Positions 1 through 7,342 of a stretch of 20,218 nt of DNA are shown here, piece by piece. Within the stretch, counting starts at the first letter, position 1. Every line of letters begins with the position of its first letter. Below the pieces are notes generated by a model that saw only the letters and a list, made by a program, of their open reading frames with translations, was not told the DNA's origin and made no database searches. Made by a program: the position numbers and the translations under genes. The stretch comes from Chlorobium sp. (GTDB taxonomy: Bacteria > Bacteroidota > Chlorobiia > Chlorobiales > Chlorobiaceae). The stretch covers positions 1-20,218 of the forward strand of contig JANQFD010000065.1 of NCBI GenBank assembly GCA_028278005.1, read 5' to 3'.

Positions 1-191
1 ATTGGGGCGGAACAACGACAGTCGGAGATGGAAATATTTCAAAAGTAAAGTCAAGTAGGAGAGGTGTTATTGGTGGATTTATTACCGGCCTTATATTTCC
101 AATTATTTCTGGATTTGTTGTTGAGTTTTTTAAACAGGGATTAACTTGTGATCTTATAAAGAATATTTTTGAGATTTTTGGCATAAATTAA
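1..191 (+). CDS. C-terminal end of an unrecognised AT-rich protein (cut by window edge)
   Basis: An open frame runs from base 3 to a TAA at 189-191, giving the last 62 residues of a protein whose start lies outside the window. It begins WGGTTTVGDGNIS, continues with a basic stretch (KVKSSRRG), then a hydrophobic segment (GGFITGLIFPIISGFVV) that could be one membrane helix, and a short tail with one Cys. By hand count the first 180 bases are about one third GC, clearly lower than the genes that follow, which hints at a transferred or accessory gene. I do not recognise the family. The hydrophobic segment near the C-terminus could be a tail anchor or part of a toxin or effector-like protein, but nothing here shows that. 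Confidence 0.45.
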   Translation, partial: WGGTTTVGDGNISKVKSSRRGVIGGFITGLIFPIISGFVVEFFKQGLTCDLIKNIFEIFGIN

Positions 192-523
192 GTTAACCAT
201 AATTGTCCTGTATGAAGTCATAACCTCAACGTTGTTCAACGGACTACACCCACTGAGTCGTTGCCCACTCGGCAGTGTGTGAGTAGAGTTGTTCATAGGC
301 AAACATTTCTTTTCTTTTCATCACGGTACGGTTTATTGACAGCAGTTTCGTAGCCAGCTATACCCTGAGAATTCTCATAATTCATTGTTCGTGTTCATGT
401 CCTTCACCGCTGAAAGGTAAATAGCGATGAGGATTATAATCCCTATATTATTGTAGCTGAATCATTTAATCCATTGCCTCTGCTCCACTCATTTGCCGGT
501 TCACCCTGAACAGGAGAACAATT
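192..523. other. Intergenic region, about 330 bp, with promoter-like elements
   Basis: No convincing gene is present. The region holds an imperfect inverted repeat at 251-277 (CACTG ... CAGTG with AGT/ACT inside and a bulge) that lacks a T-run, so it is not an obvious terminator. It also has a short palindrome at 366-375 (GAGAATTCTC), a 12-bp perfect palindrome at 431-442 containing an exact TATAAT, and the promoter candidates listed separately. It separates the AT-rich left-edge ORF from normal-composition DNA, so it may mark the border of an accessory segment. No tRNA or attachment-site repeat was seen. Confidence 0.5.
336..364 (+). promoter_or_regulatory. Candidate sigma70-type promoter upstream of the discoidin/OmpA gene
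   Basis: TTGACA at 336-341 (exact -35 consensus) is followed by a 17-bp spacer and TATACC at 359-364 (four of six -10 positions). A transcript from here would have a leader of about 150 nt. A second candidate -10, an exact TATAAT at 435-440 inside a palindrome, has no good -35 partner. Called by eye only. Confidence 0.35.
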
Positions 524-1741
524 ATGAGACAACATGCTATTCTCTTCTTTTTTCTCGCTGTTTTGAGTATGACTGTGTCTGCAGTCGCTGCTGAAAAAGT
601 TGACCGCCTGGATATTGCCGGAGGTGCGGTGCTGATCTCGGCAACGACGGAATACAACCAGAAATGGGCGGGGATGCTCCTCCTGGACGGCTCCACGGAC
701 ATGGGATGGTGCAGTAAAAAAGGAAGTCCTTATCCGAATACGTTTCTCATCGAGCTGCCCCGGAACATTGCCCTCAAATCATTGTATATCGACAACACCA
801 ATGCACAGGAGAGCAGTAATCCCGGTATTTCCGCGAGGCGTTTCAAACTGTCTGTGTCGAACAGCTCCGCGAAAGAAGGATTTACGCCGATTCTCGAAGG
901 TGAGGCGGCCAAGGGAGAAAGGAAAGGGTTCACCATCCAACGCCCGGTTCCCGGTCAATGGCTGAAACTCGAAGTGCTCTCGAACTGGGGGGATCCGCAG
1001 TATACAGAGCTGATGGAGCTGGAAGCCTACGGCGAACCGGTCGGGACAGCTGCTTCTCCAAAACCTGTCAGGGGAGTCTACGATACCAATTATAACCTCA
1101 TGTGGCTGCAGCAGAGCGGTTCACAGATCGAGGGGTGTTACGACTGGGATAACGGCAGGCTCAATGGAACCACCGACGGGAGGGTTATCCGCTTCCAGTG
1201 GACGGAAGACGGTCCGCAGATCGGAAGCGCCATTATGGTGCTGACATCGGACGGCAGCTATCTGAACGGTTTGTGGTATGAAAACGGCCGATATCAGGGC
1301 TTGTGGTACGGAACACGGGTGACGGACGGCAGAAAGCCCGGGTGCCGGCAGGCTCTGGATTCAGGCACGAAGGATGCCATCGGGCGATCGCTCGACGAGT
1401 TGGGCCGGGCCATTATTTACGGTATCTACTTTGATTACGACAAGGCTACGATCAGGCCGGATTCCGAGGAGACCTTGAACCGGATCCTCAAAGCCATCAA
1501 GGCACGGCCTGACGTTAAACTTGTCATCGAGGGCCATACCGATGCACACGGAAGCGATGCCTACAACCAAACCCTCTCCGACAAGCGTGCTCAATCAGTG
1601 GTGAACTGGCTGGTGTCACACGGTATTGCCAAAGAAAAGCTCAGGGCGAAAGGATTCGGCGAGTCCCGACCGGTGGCCGACAACAGTAAACCCGACGGTC
1701 GGGCATTGAACCGGCGCGTTGAAATCGCGATCGATAAATAA
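524..1741 (+). CDS. Secreted envelope protein: discoidin-like domain plus OmpA peptidoglycan-binding domain
   Basis: A 405-residue protein with a signal peptide (hydrophobic residues 6-20, likely cleavage after AVA or VAA near residue 22-23). Residues about 25-172 look like a discoidin/F5-8 type C beta-sandwich (WCSKKG, FLIELP, ARRFKLSVS, GQWLKLEVLSNWG, ELMELEAYGE). Residues about 183-266 form a small beta-rich repeat domain (GSQIEGCYDWDNGRLNG, NGLWYENG, GLWYGTR) with Cys205. Residues 297-405 are a standard OmpA C-terminal domain. In it EGHTD (Asp340) and LSDKRA (Arg355) stand 15 residues apart, as do the two peptidoglycan-binding residues of Acinetobacter OmpA. The role is probably to tether a carbohydrate- or surface-binding module to the cell wall from the periplasm. 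The start is decided by AGGAG at 512-516, seven bases before the ATG. There is no beta-barrel, so it is not an OmpA-type porin. The ligand is unknown. Confidence 0.85.
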   Translation: MRQHAILFFFLAVLSMTVSAVAAEKVDRLDIAGGAVLISATTEYNQKWAGMLLLDGSTDMGWCSKKGSPYPNTFLIELPRNIALKSLYIDNTNAQESSNPGISARRFKLSVSNSSAKEGFTPILEGEAAKGERKGFTIQRPVPGQWLKLEVLSNWGDPQYTELMELEAYGEPVGTAASPKPVRGVYDTNYNLMWLQQSGSQIEGCYDWDNGRLNGTTDGRVIRFQWTEDGPQIGSAIMVLTSDGSYLNGLWYENGRYQGLWYGTRVTDGRKPGCRQALDSGTKDAIGRSLDELGRAIIYGIYFDYDKATIRPDSEETLNRILKAIKARPDVKLVIEGHTDAHGSDAYNQTLSDKRAQSVVNWLVSHGIAKEKLRAKGFGESRPVADNSKPDGRALNRRVEIAIDK

Positions 1742-1756
1742 GTAGACATACGTCAC

Positions 1757-1808
1757 GGAAAATTGCTGACTCCCGAGAGGTGATTCGTCAGGCAATAGTT
1801 GATTTTCC
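1757..1808 (+). repeat. Imperfect long inverted repeat downstream of the OmpA-domain gene
   Basis: GGAAAAT (1757-1763) pairs with ATTTTCC (1802-1808). Inside it TTGC-TGAC (1763-1770) pairs with GTCAGGCAA (1787-1795) with one bulged base. The result is a two-part stem about 50 nt long. A T-run follows at 1829-1835, about 20 bases after the stem, too far for a canonical intrinsic terminator. It may be a weak terminator, a processing site or a leader structure of the following kinase gene. Confidence 0.35.
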
Positions 1809-1879
1809 CATGCGTCAGCCCTTAGTTGTTTTTTTGCGTAACGTTCTCTACAAGCCTTATGAGGTTTAGGAGAGAAAGA

Positions 1880-4000
1880 ATGAAGAGTCTTTCTAGATAT
1901 ATAAGAAAGTGTATCAGGGAAGGGACCCAGGTTTCGAGGTTCAATGTGACCTGGGGTGCACTTCTTGCTGCACCAGGGCACATTTTCTTCTATTTTCTCC
2001 TGAAGTATGGCTTTGATATGCCATACGAGAATTTCTTCCTTCGGTTGACGGCTTCGGTGCTTGCACTGTTTTCCATGATTTTCGTGAGAATAGATACACC
2101 AGTTGCCAAAAAGTATTTTCCGGTCTACTGGCACTTCTCGCTCATATTCATCCTTCCGTTTCTGTTCACCCTTTTTCTGCTGAAAAATGATTTCCATGAG
2201 CTCTGGCTCTACTGGGAGATCTTCATGATCTTCGTCCTGATAGCATTTGTTCCTAACTGGCTGATGTTTTTGTTTGATTTGTTTGTCGGTGTGGCCGCAG
2301 GTATTCTTTTCTTTGTTTTGACGACTCCCGTCATCAGGCTTAATCCCGACTTTGACATTCTTGCCTATCTGACGGTTATCTTTTTCGCGGTGGTGGCCGG
2401 GTATCTTTTCAGCTACAGCAACAGAAGGGGGCAGGTTGCGCTGGAGAAAAACTCGGCACTCCAGGCGCTTGCCGGAAGCATAGCGCATGAAATGCGCAAT
2501 CCCCTGGGGCAGGTAAAGGTCAACCTTGAAATCATCGAGCAGCAGCTTCCGGGTTATAAGCGGGAAAGATCCAATAAGGCAGCCACAAGGCACGAAGATC
2601 TTTTTCAGATGCTCGACAGCCTCTATCAGCATGTTGCGTGGTGCCAGATAGCGGTCAAACGAGGAACCCAGATCATTTCAATGATACTCGATGAAGTCAA
2701 GGACAAGCCCATCGACAAAAGCGGGTTTATCTATACTTCCGCTTCTCTCATAACCCGAAAGGCGATTGACGAATATGGTTTCGAATCGAATACCGAGAGG
2801 GAAAAAATCATTTTCGACAGCAGTCAGGATTTCATGTTCCGGATAAACGAAACCATGTACATTTTCCTACTTTTCAATTTGATCAAAAACGCCCTCTACT
2901 TTCTGGAGTCCCGACCGGAAGCAAAAATTTATATAACACTTGAAAAGGGCGGGCACTTCAACAGGATAAAGGTAAAAGACACGGGCCCTGGGATATCTCC
3001 TGAAAACATGGACAAGCTGTTCGATCCCTATTTCACTGCAAGCAAGAAGGGCGGAACGGGACTTGGACTTTCCTATTGCAAACGTGTGATGAATGCATTT
3101 GACGGAGAGATTACCTGCGATTCAGTAGAGGGAGAGTATACCGAGTTTATCCTGACCTTCCCGGCTGTTACTGCGGCCGAGCTGCAGGCAAGTCACGATG
3201 AACTGATCAGTCAGCACAAAGCTCTCTTCGAGAACAAACGGATACTCGTTGTCGATGATAAGGCTGCGGGCAGAGCCGCCGTGCAGGAAACGCTCCACCC
3301 GATGGGTGTTGTTGTCGACGAGGCGGCTGACGGGAAGGAAGCTATCGAAAGGCTGGCGGTATCACGATACGACCTTGTCGTTATGAACCTTGCGATGCCT
3401 GTCCTCGACGGTTACGAGGCAACCGAAATGATCAGGAACGGTGAGGCGGGAAAAGAGGCGACAATTGTTCCGATTATCGCCTATACGGAACAGCCTTATG
3501 CTGTTGCCCAGGGCAAGGTGAAAAAAGCCGGGATGCAGGGGCTGATAACAAAACCCTGTACGGAAAACGAACTGCTGCGTGAGATAGCAGGGGTTTTTCA
3601 TGACCTGCAGGGGATTTCGCTGCAGGTGTTGAAAGGCAAATCCGTGCTGATTGCCGATGACTCTGCCGTAAACCGTATTGGGCTTCGGATTCTTCTTGAA
3701 AAGTACGACATGAAGGTAGAAGAAGCCTCAAACGGCAAAGAGGTTTTCGACAAGCTCGAACAGGGGCTGTTCGATCTGGTGCTTATGGATATCGGTATGC
3801 CCGAGATGAACGGTCTTGAAGCCACACAGCGCATACGTCAATCGGAGGAAGCGAACGTATCGGCTATTCCGGTTATCGGCCTCAGCGGTGAGTCGGAGGA
3901 AGCATTGATCAGGCAGGCCCTGGACTCGGGTATGAACGATTACCTTGTAAAACCGGTTGATATGCGGCAGTTGATGGTCAAAATCAGTCAGAACCTGTAG
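1880..4000 (+). CDS. CqsS-like membrane hybrid histidine kinase with two receiver domains
   Basis: A 706-residue sensor kinase, starting at the ATG at 1880, seven bases after AGGAG (1868-1872); a TTG at 1826 would add 18 residues but has no ribosome site. Residues about 22-178 form six membrane segments. The dimerisation helix carries SIAHEMRNPL with phospho-acceptor His203. The ATPase domain has an N box (NLIKNA, Asn336), DTGPGIS (367-373) and GGTGLGL (391-397). Receiver 1 (about 454-570) keeps the acidic pair Asp459/460 and Lys558 but has Asn503 where the phospho-Asp should be. Receiver 2 (about 588-706) is intact (Asp593/594, Asp637, Lys691). From memory, the order, length and phrases such as PYEN..LR, LFNLIKNA, CKRVMNAF and SGMNDYLVKP match Vibrio CqsS, the CAI-1 receptor. 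The signal is inferred to be a small hydrophobic molecule; no cqsA-like synthase or phosphotransfer protein lies beside it. Confidence 0.85.
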   Translation: MKSLSRYIRKCIREGTQVSRFNVTWGALLAAPGHIFFYFLLKYGFDMPYENFFLRLTASVLALFSMIFVRIDTPVAKKYFPVYWHFSLIFILPFLFTLFLLKNDFHELWLYWEIFMIFVLIAFVPNWLMFLFDLFVGVAAGILFFVLTTPVIRLNPDFDILAYLTVIFFAVVAGYLFSYSNRRGQVALEKNSALQALAGSIAHEMRNPLGQVKVNLEIIEQQLPGYKRERSNKAATRHEDLFQMLDSLYQHVAWCQIAVKRGTQIISMILDEVKDKPIDKSGFIYTSASLITRKAIDEYGFESNTEREKIIFDSSQDFMFRINETMYIFLLFNLIKNALYFLESRPEAKIYITLEKGGHFNRIKVKDTGPGISPENMDKLFDPYFTASKKGGTGLGLSYCKRVMNAFDGEITCDSVEGEYTEFILTFPAVTAAELQASHDELISQHKALFENKRILVVDDKAAGRAAVQETLHPMGVVVDEAADGKEAIERLAVSRYDLVVMNLAMPVLDGYEATEMIRNGEAGKEATIVPIIAYTEQPYAVAQGKVKKAGMQGLITKPCTENELLREIAGVFHDLQGISLQVLKGKSVLIADDSAVNRIGLRILLEKYDMKVEEASNGKEVFDKLEQGLFDLVLMDIGMPEMNGLEATQRIRQSEEANVSAIPVIGLSGESEEALIRQALDSGMNDYLVKPVDMRQLMVKISQNL

Positions 4001-4261
4001 GTGCCTGTTTGCTACGCTTCTGTTTTCCCTTTTATCAGACTCTCATATCGGCTTTGGTATTCGTAAAGAAAAGCTCGTTCCAGTAAGTATTTGTCCATTA
4101 CTTGCCACATGCTCAAGGACCGTCTTTTTGCAGCTCGGTATCCATGCTGATCGGGGGCTGCATCAGGAGATTGATTGGCTGTGGGATTGATCCTGCGGGA
4201 ACAACCGGACATTTCCTGCGGTTAGTTCTTTGAGAAAATCGCTCACGTAACACTTTTTGTA

Positions 4262-6562
4262 TTGCTCACTTTACTGGCCATAGGTTATTGTGCCTCTGCG
4301 CTTGCGCCGTTGCTGTATAAACGGTTCAGGGAGAATTTCGGATGGATCACCGTGACGTTTCCCCTGTTCATGTTTTTCAGCTTTTTGTCCCGATATCCCC
4401 AGATTGCCGCCGGCGAGGTTATACGGGAATCGGTGCCCTGGGTGCCTTCGCTCGGTATCAATGCTTCTTTTCTGCTTGACGGGCTGAGTCTCAGTTTCGT
4501 TCTGATCATTTCTCTTATCGGCGCTGCGGTTTTTCTTTACGCAGGCGCTTATATGAAGAAGTATGCAGAGACCGGCAGGTTTTATGTCTACATCGGTATT
4601 TTCATGACATCCATGCTGGGTCTCGTGTTGTCGGACAACATGCTCCTGATGTTCTTGTTCTGGGAACTGACCGGCATCAGTTCCTTTCTTCTTATCGGAT
4701 TCAACCATCACAAGGAGTCTTCGAGAAAAGCAGCCCTGCAGGCACTGCTGGTAACCGGCGGAGGAGGACTGACTCTCCTTTCCGGCATCATACTGCTCTA
4801 TCAGGTGACAGGCAGCTTCGAGATCTCGTCCTTCTACGATATGAACGGCATTATCACCGCCCACCCGCTCTACCCTGCCATCGCTTTGCTTGTGCTGATC
4901 GGTGCGTTTACCAAGTCGGCGCAGTTTCCGTTCCACTTCTGGCTCCCCAATGCCATGGAAGCCCCTACGCCCGTGAGCGCATACCTCCATTCGGCAACGA
5001 TGGTCAAGGCGGGCGTTTACCTGATAGCAAGAATGAACCACGAGATAGGGGGAACGCCGATCTGGCAGGACACGGTTCTCCTGACGGGGGCGTCGACCAT
5101 GATTTTCTCCGCACTGTTGGCGTTCAAACAAACCGATCTGAAGAAGCTGCTCGCCTACTCGACACTTGCAGTGCTGGGAACCCTTGTCATGCTGCTCGGT
5201 ATCGGATCGAAGCTTGCGATCAAGGCCTTTTTCATCTATCTCATCGCACATTCGCTCTACAAGGGGACACTGTTCCTCGTTGCGGGGACACTCGATCACG
5301 AAACAGGGACGCGCGACGTAGGGATGCTCGGGGGATTGAGGAAGCCAATGCCTCTGACGGCCATCACGGCGGCACTGGCTTCCTTGTCGATGATGGGGGT
5401 TATTCCGCTTGTGGGATTTATCGGAAAGGAAACGGTTTACAAGGCCATTCTCGAACTGGAATATTGGGGAATGTTTCTTGTCGCAGCTGCAGTGCTTGCC
5501 AACGCTTTTGTTGTGATGGTTACCCTGTTTGTAGGGTTCAAGCCTTTCTGGGGGAAGACAATACAGACTCCCCGTCAGCCGCATGAAGCTCCTTTCAAAA
5601 TGCTGCTTGGTCCGGCCCTGCTTGCAGCGCTCGGCTTGCTTTTCGGGATCTTTCCAGACATATTCATTGCTTCTATGCTTGAGCAATCGGCTCAGAGCAT
5701 CCTGTCGGAGACACTCAGCCTGAAGATCTCCATCTGGCAGGGATTCAATCTGGTGTTGCTGCTGAGTTTCGTGACTCTTCTGCTTGGAGGACTCTTTTAT
5801 CTGATACGGTTAACAATGTCCGGGCAGGTTGTGCGGATGGGGATGCCGGCTTTCATGAGGCCTTCGGCCTGGTATGAAGCTGTTTTGCGGGGCGTGCTTT
5901 CATTTGCAACCATACAGACCAGGTTCTTCCAAAACGGTTACCTGCGGAACTACATCATTGTGGTTATCGTGACCGCAGTCTCACTGGCTTTTCTGGCCTT
6001 CTACCGGTCGGCTGAGGCGGTTTCGGTCTCACCCGACTTTTCTATCACCTTCTATGAAGGAGCGCTCGCATTTATCATAGTTGTCGCTACCGGCCTCCTG
6101 ATCAATTCCCGGTCGCGGCTCAAATCGATTGTGGCACTCGGTGTTCTGGGGTTTTCGATAGGTATCGTTTTTGTCATCTATGGTGCGCCCGATCTTGGCT
6201 TGACAATGTTTGCGATTGAAACACTCAATGTTATTCTGTTCGTGCTTGTACTCTATAAACTGCCGGGATTTCTGAAACTATCCCGTTCGTCCAACAGGGG
6301 GAGGGATGCGGTAATAGCCGTTTCTGTCGGAGTGTTGATGACGTTGACGGTGCTTGCTGCTTCATCGTTCGAGCTCTCTTCGGGGCTGAAGCAGTACTTT
6401 GCCGAAACAAGCCTTCCGGACGGGAAGGGACGGAACGTGGTGAATGTGATTCTTGTGGACTTCAGGGCTATCGATACGCTCGGTGAAATCACCGTGCTCG
6501 CTGTTGCCGCCCTGGGCGTTGTTGCACTGTTGAAACTCAGAGCGGACGGAGGAGGGCGATAA
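4262..6562 (+). CDS. mrpA: Mrp Na+(cation)/H+ antiporter subunit A
   Basis: A 766-residue polytopic membrane protein, close to the usual size of MrpA. Residues about 1-480 resemble the NuoL proton-pumping fold: FWELTGISSFLLIG with Glu135, TKSAQFPFHFWLP with Lys218, and APTPVSAYLHSATMVKAG with His243 and Lys249, all expected proton-path residues. The C-terminal part (about 600-766) carries the MrpA-specific extension (GAPDLGLTMFAIETLNVILF, then NVVNVILVDFRAIDTLGE). With MrpB-G it forms a membrane complex that exchanges internal Na+ (or Li+/K+) for external H+. The start is uncertain: the frame is open back to base 4226 and contains no ATG, so TTG at 4262 is the only standard start, and no clear ribosome site precedes it. 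It is the first gene of the operon, one base before mrpB. Confidence 0.93.
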   Translation: MLTLLAIGYCASALAPLLYKRFRENFGWITVTFPLFMFFSFLSRYPQIAAGEVIRESVPWVPSLGINASFLLDGLSLSFVLIISLIGAAVFLYAGAYMKKYAETGRFYVYIGIFMTSMLGLVLSDNMLLMFLFWELTGISSFLLIGFNHHKESSRKAALQALLVTGGGGLTLLSGIILLYQVTGSFEISSFYDMNGIITAHPLYPAIALLVLIGAFTKSAQFPFHFWLPNAMEAPTPVSAYLHSATMVKAGVYLIARMNHEIGGTPIWQDTVLLTGASTMIFSALLAFKQTDLKKLLAYSTLAVLGTLVMLLGIGSKLAIKAFFIYLIAHSLYKGTLFLVAGTLDHETGTRDVGMLGGLRKPMPLTAITAALASLSMMGVIPLVGFIGKETVYKAILELEYWGMFLVAAAVLANAFVVMVTLFVGFKPFWGKTIQTPRQPHEAPFKMLLGPALLAALGLLFGIFPDIFIASMLEQSAQSILSETLSLKISIWQGFNLVLLLSFVTLLLGGLFYLIRLTMSGQVVRMGMPAFMRPSAWYEAVLRGVLSFATIQTRFFQNGYLRNYIIVVIVTAVSLAFLAFYRSAEAVSVSPDFSITFYEGALAFIIVVATGLLINSRSRLKSIVALGVLGFSIGIVFVIYGAPDLGLTMFAIETLNVILFVLVLYKLPGFLKLSRSSNRGRDAVIAVSVGVLMTLTVLAASSFELSSGLKQYFAETSLPDGKGRNVVNVILVDFRAIDTLGEITVLAVAALGVVALLKLRADGGGR

Positions 6563-6563
6563 T

Positions 6564-6980
6564 ATGTATTCCATTATTCTTTCCACAGCCTCCCGATACC
6601 TGCTGCTTCTCCTGCTGATATTCTCGGTTTTTCTGCTCTTGCGGGGTCATAACGAACCGGGAGGGGGCTTTGTCGGTGGACTTGTCGCGGCAGCGGCCTA
6701 TGCGCTTTACTTTATTGCAAACGGTATTGAAGCTGCAAAAACCGTGCTCCGTTTTGATCCGCTCAGAATCATTGCTGCGGGTTTGATCACGGCCATTGCA
6801 AGCACACTGCCTTCACTTGTTGCCGGTGAGCGTTTTATGACAGCTTTCTGGATAGACACCGGGATTCCGTTCATAGGCAAGGTCGGTACCCCCCTCCTGT
6901 TCGATCTCGGGATCTACTTCCTTGTGCTGGGGATCACACTCAGCATCATTTTTTCACTTGCCGAGGAGGACCGCTCATGA
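6564..6980 (+). CDS. mrpB: Mrp antiporter subunit B
   Basis: A 138-residue membrane protein with about four helices and the MnhB/MrpB signature FLLLRGHNEPGGGFVGGLV near residues 23-41, followed by AAAAYALYFIANG. It is a structural subunit of the Mrp cation/proton antiporter, packing next to the C-terminal part of MrpA. ATG at 6564 follows the mrpA stop by one base and is preceded by a strong GGAGGAGGG (6548-6556). Its last four bases (ATGA) contain the start of mrpC, which implies translational coupling. Nothing is missing relative to the family's usual length. Confidence 0.93.
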   Translation: MYSIILSTASRYLLLLLLIFSVFLLLRGHNEPGGGFVGGLVAAAAYALYFIANGIEAAKTVLRFDPLRIIAAGLITAIASTLPSLVAGERFMTAFWIDTGIPFIGKVGTPLLFDLGIYFLVLGITLSIIFSLAEEDRS

Positions 6981-7342
6981 CGTTTCTGCTTGCAGTCATT
7001 GTCGGCGTGCTCTATGGTGCCGGGACCTATCTTATCCTGAGAAGAAGCCTCGTGAAGGTGATTTTTGGTCTGATCCTTCTCGGGCATGCCGCCAACCTTA
7101 TGATATTTACCGTCGGGCGACTGACAAAAGGGGCGCCAGCCTTTGTGCCGAAAGGCACCGAGGCTCTCGTCGAACCATTCGCCGATCCATTGCCGCAGGC
7201 GCTGATACTCACAGCGATCGTTATCGGTTTCGGCGTGCAGGCGTTTACTATCGTGCTCTTCAAACGCACCTACCAGAGCCTTGGAACCGAAGATCTCGAC
7301 AGGATGAGGAGCACCGACGAACTTCCGGGAGAAAAGCAATGA
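6977..7342 (+). CDS. mrpC: Mrp antiporter subunit C (NuoK-like)
   Basis: A 121-residue protein with three predicted membrane helices, matching MrpC/MnhC and its distant relative NuoK. Visible motifs are YLILRRSLVKVIFGLILLGHAANLMIF in the first half (broken up: LRRSLVKVIFG, then GHAANLMIF) and DPLPQALILTAIVIGFGVQAF near residues 72-93, the most conserved stretch of the family. In complex I the equivalent subunit carries membrane-buried Glu residues of the proton path; here the C subunit supports ion transfer between MrpA and MrpD. GAGGAGG lies just upstream. It overlaps mrpB and mrpD by 4 bp on either side. Confidence 0.93.
   Translation: MTFLLAVIVGVLYGAGTYLILRRSLVKVIFGLILLGHAANLMIFTVGRLTKGAPAFVPKGTEALVEPFADPLPQALILTAIVIGFGVQAFTIVLFKRTYQSLGTEDLDRMRSTDELPGEKQ

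Noticed and set aside
251..277. Inverted repeat in the left intergenic region as a terminator
   Set aside because: The stem is bulged and no T-run follows on either side, so I left it as a minor note in the intergenic entry.
192..523. Possible tRNA, CRISPR array or insertion-sequence end in the left gap
   Set aside because: I found no cloverleaf, no regularly spaced repeats and no paired terminal repeats; the repeated word GTTGTTCA (231 and 289) is too short to mean anything.
1616..2632. A 338-codon minus-strand frame across the OmpA-domain and kinase genes
   Set aside because: It is antisense to two well-supported genes and rich in Lys, His, Cys and Gln without any motif, typical of a shadow frame.
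4012..4212. A 66-codon minus-strand frame between the kinase and mrpA
   Set aside because: Its AGGA is only one base from the ATG, the sequence matches no family I know, and it could be a chance frame in a gap of 260 bases. It stays possible, since its end (WQVMDKYLLERAFLYEYQSR) looks protein-like.
4271..5686. A 471-codon minus-strand frame opposite mrpA
   Set aside because: It is a mirror of a strongly conserved membrane gene; the composition (many His, Gln, Arg, Cys) is that expected from the reverse of hydrophobic codons.
6922..7338. Extension of the mrpD frame 139 codons upstream
   Set aside because: It overlaps mrpB/mrpC entirely, has no family similarity, and the ATG at 7339 has the usual ATGA overlap and ribosome site.
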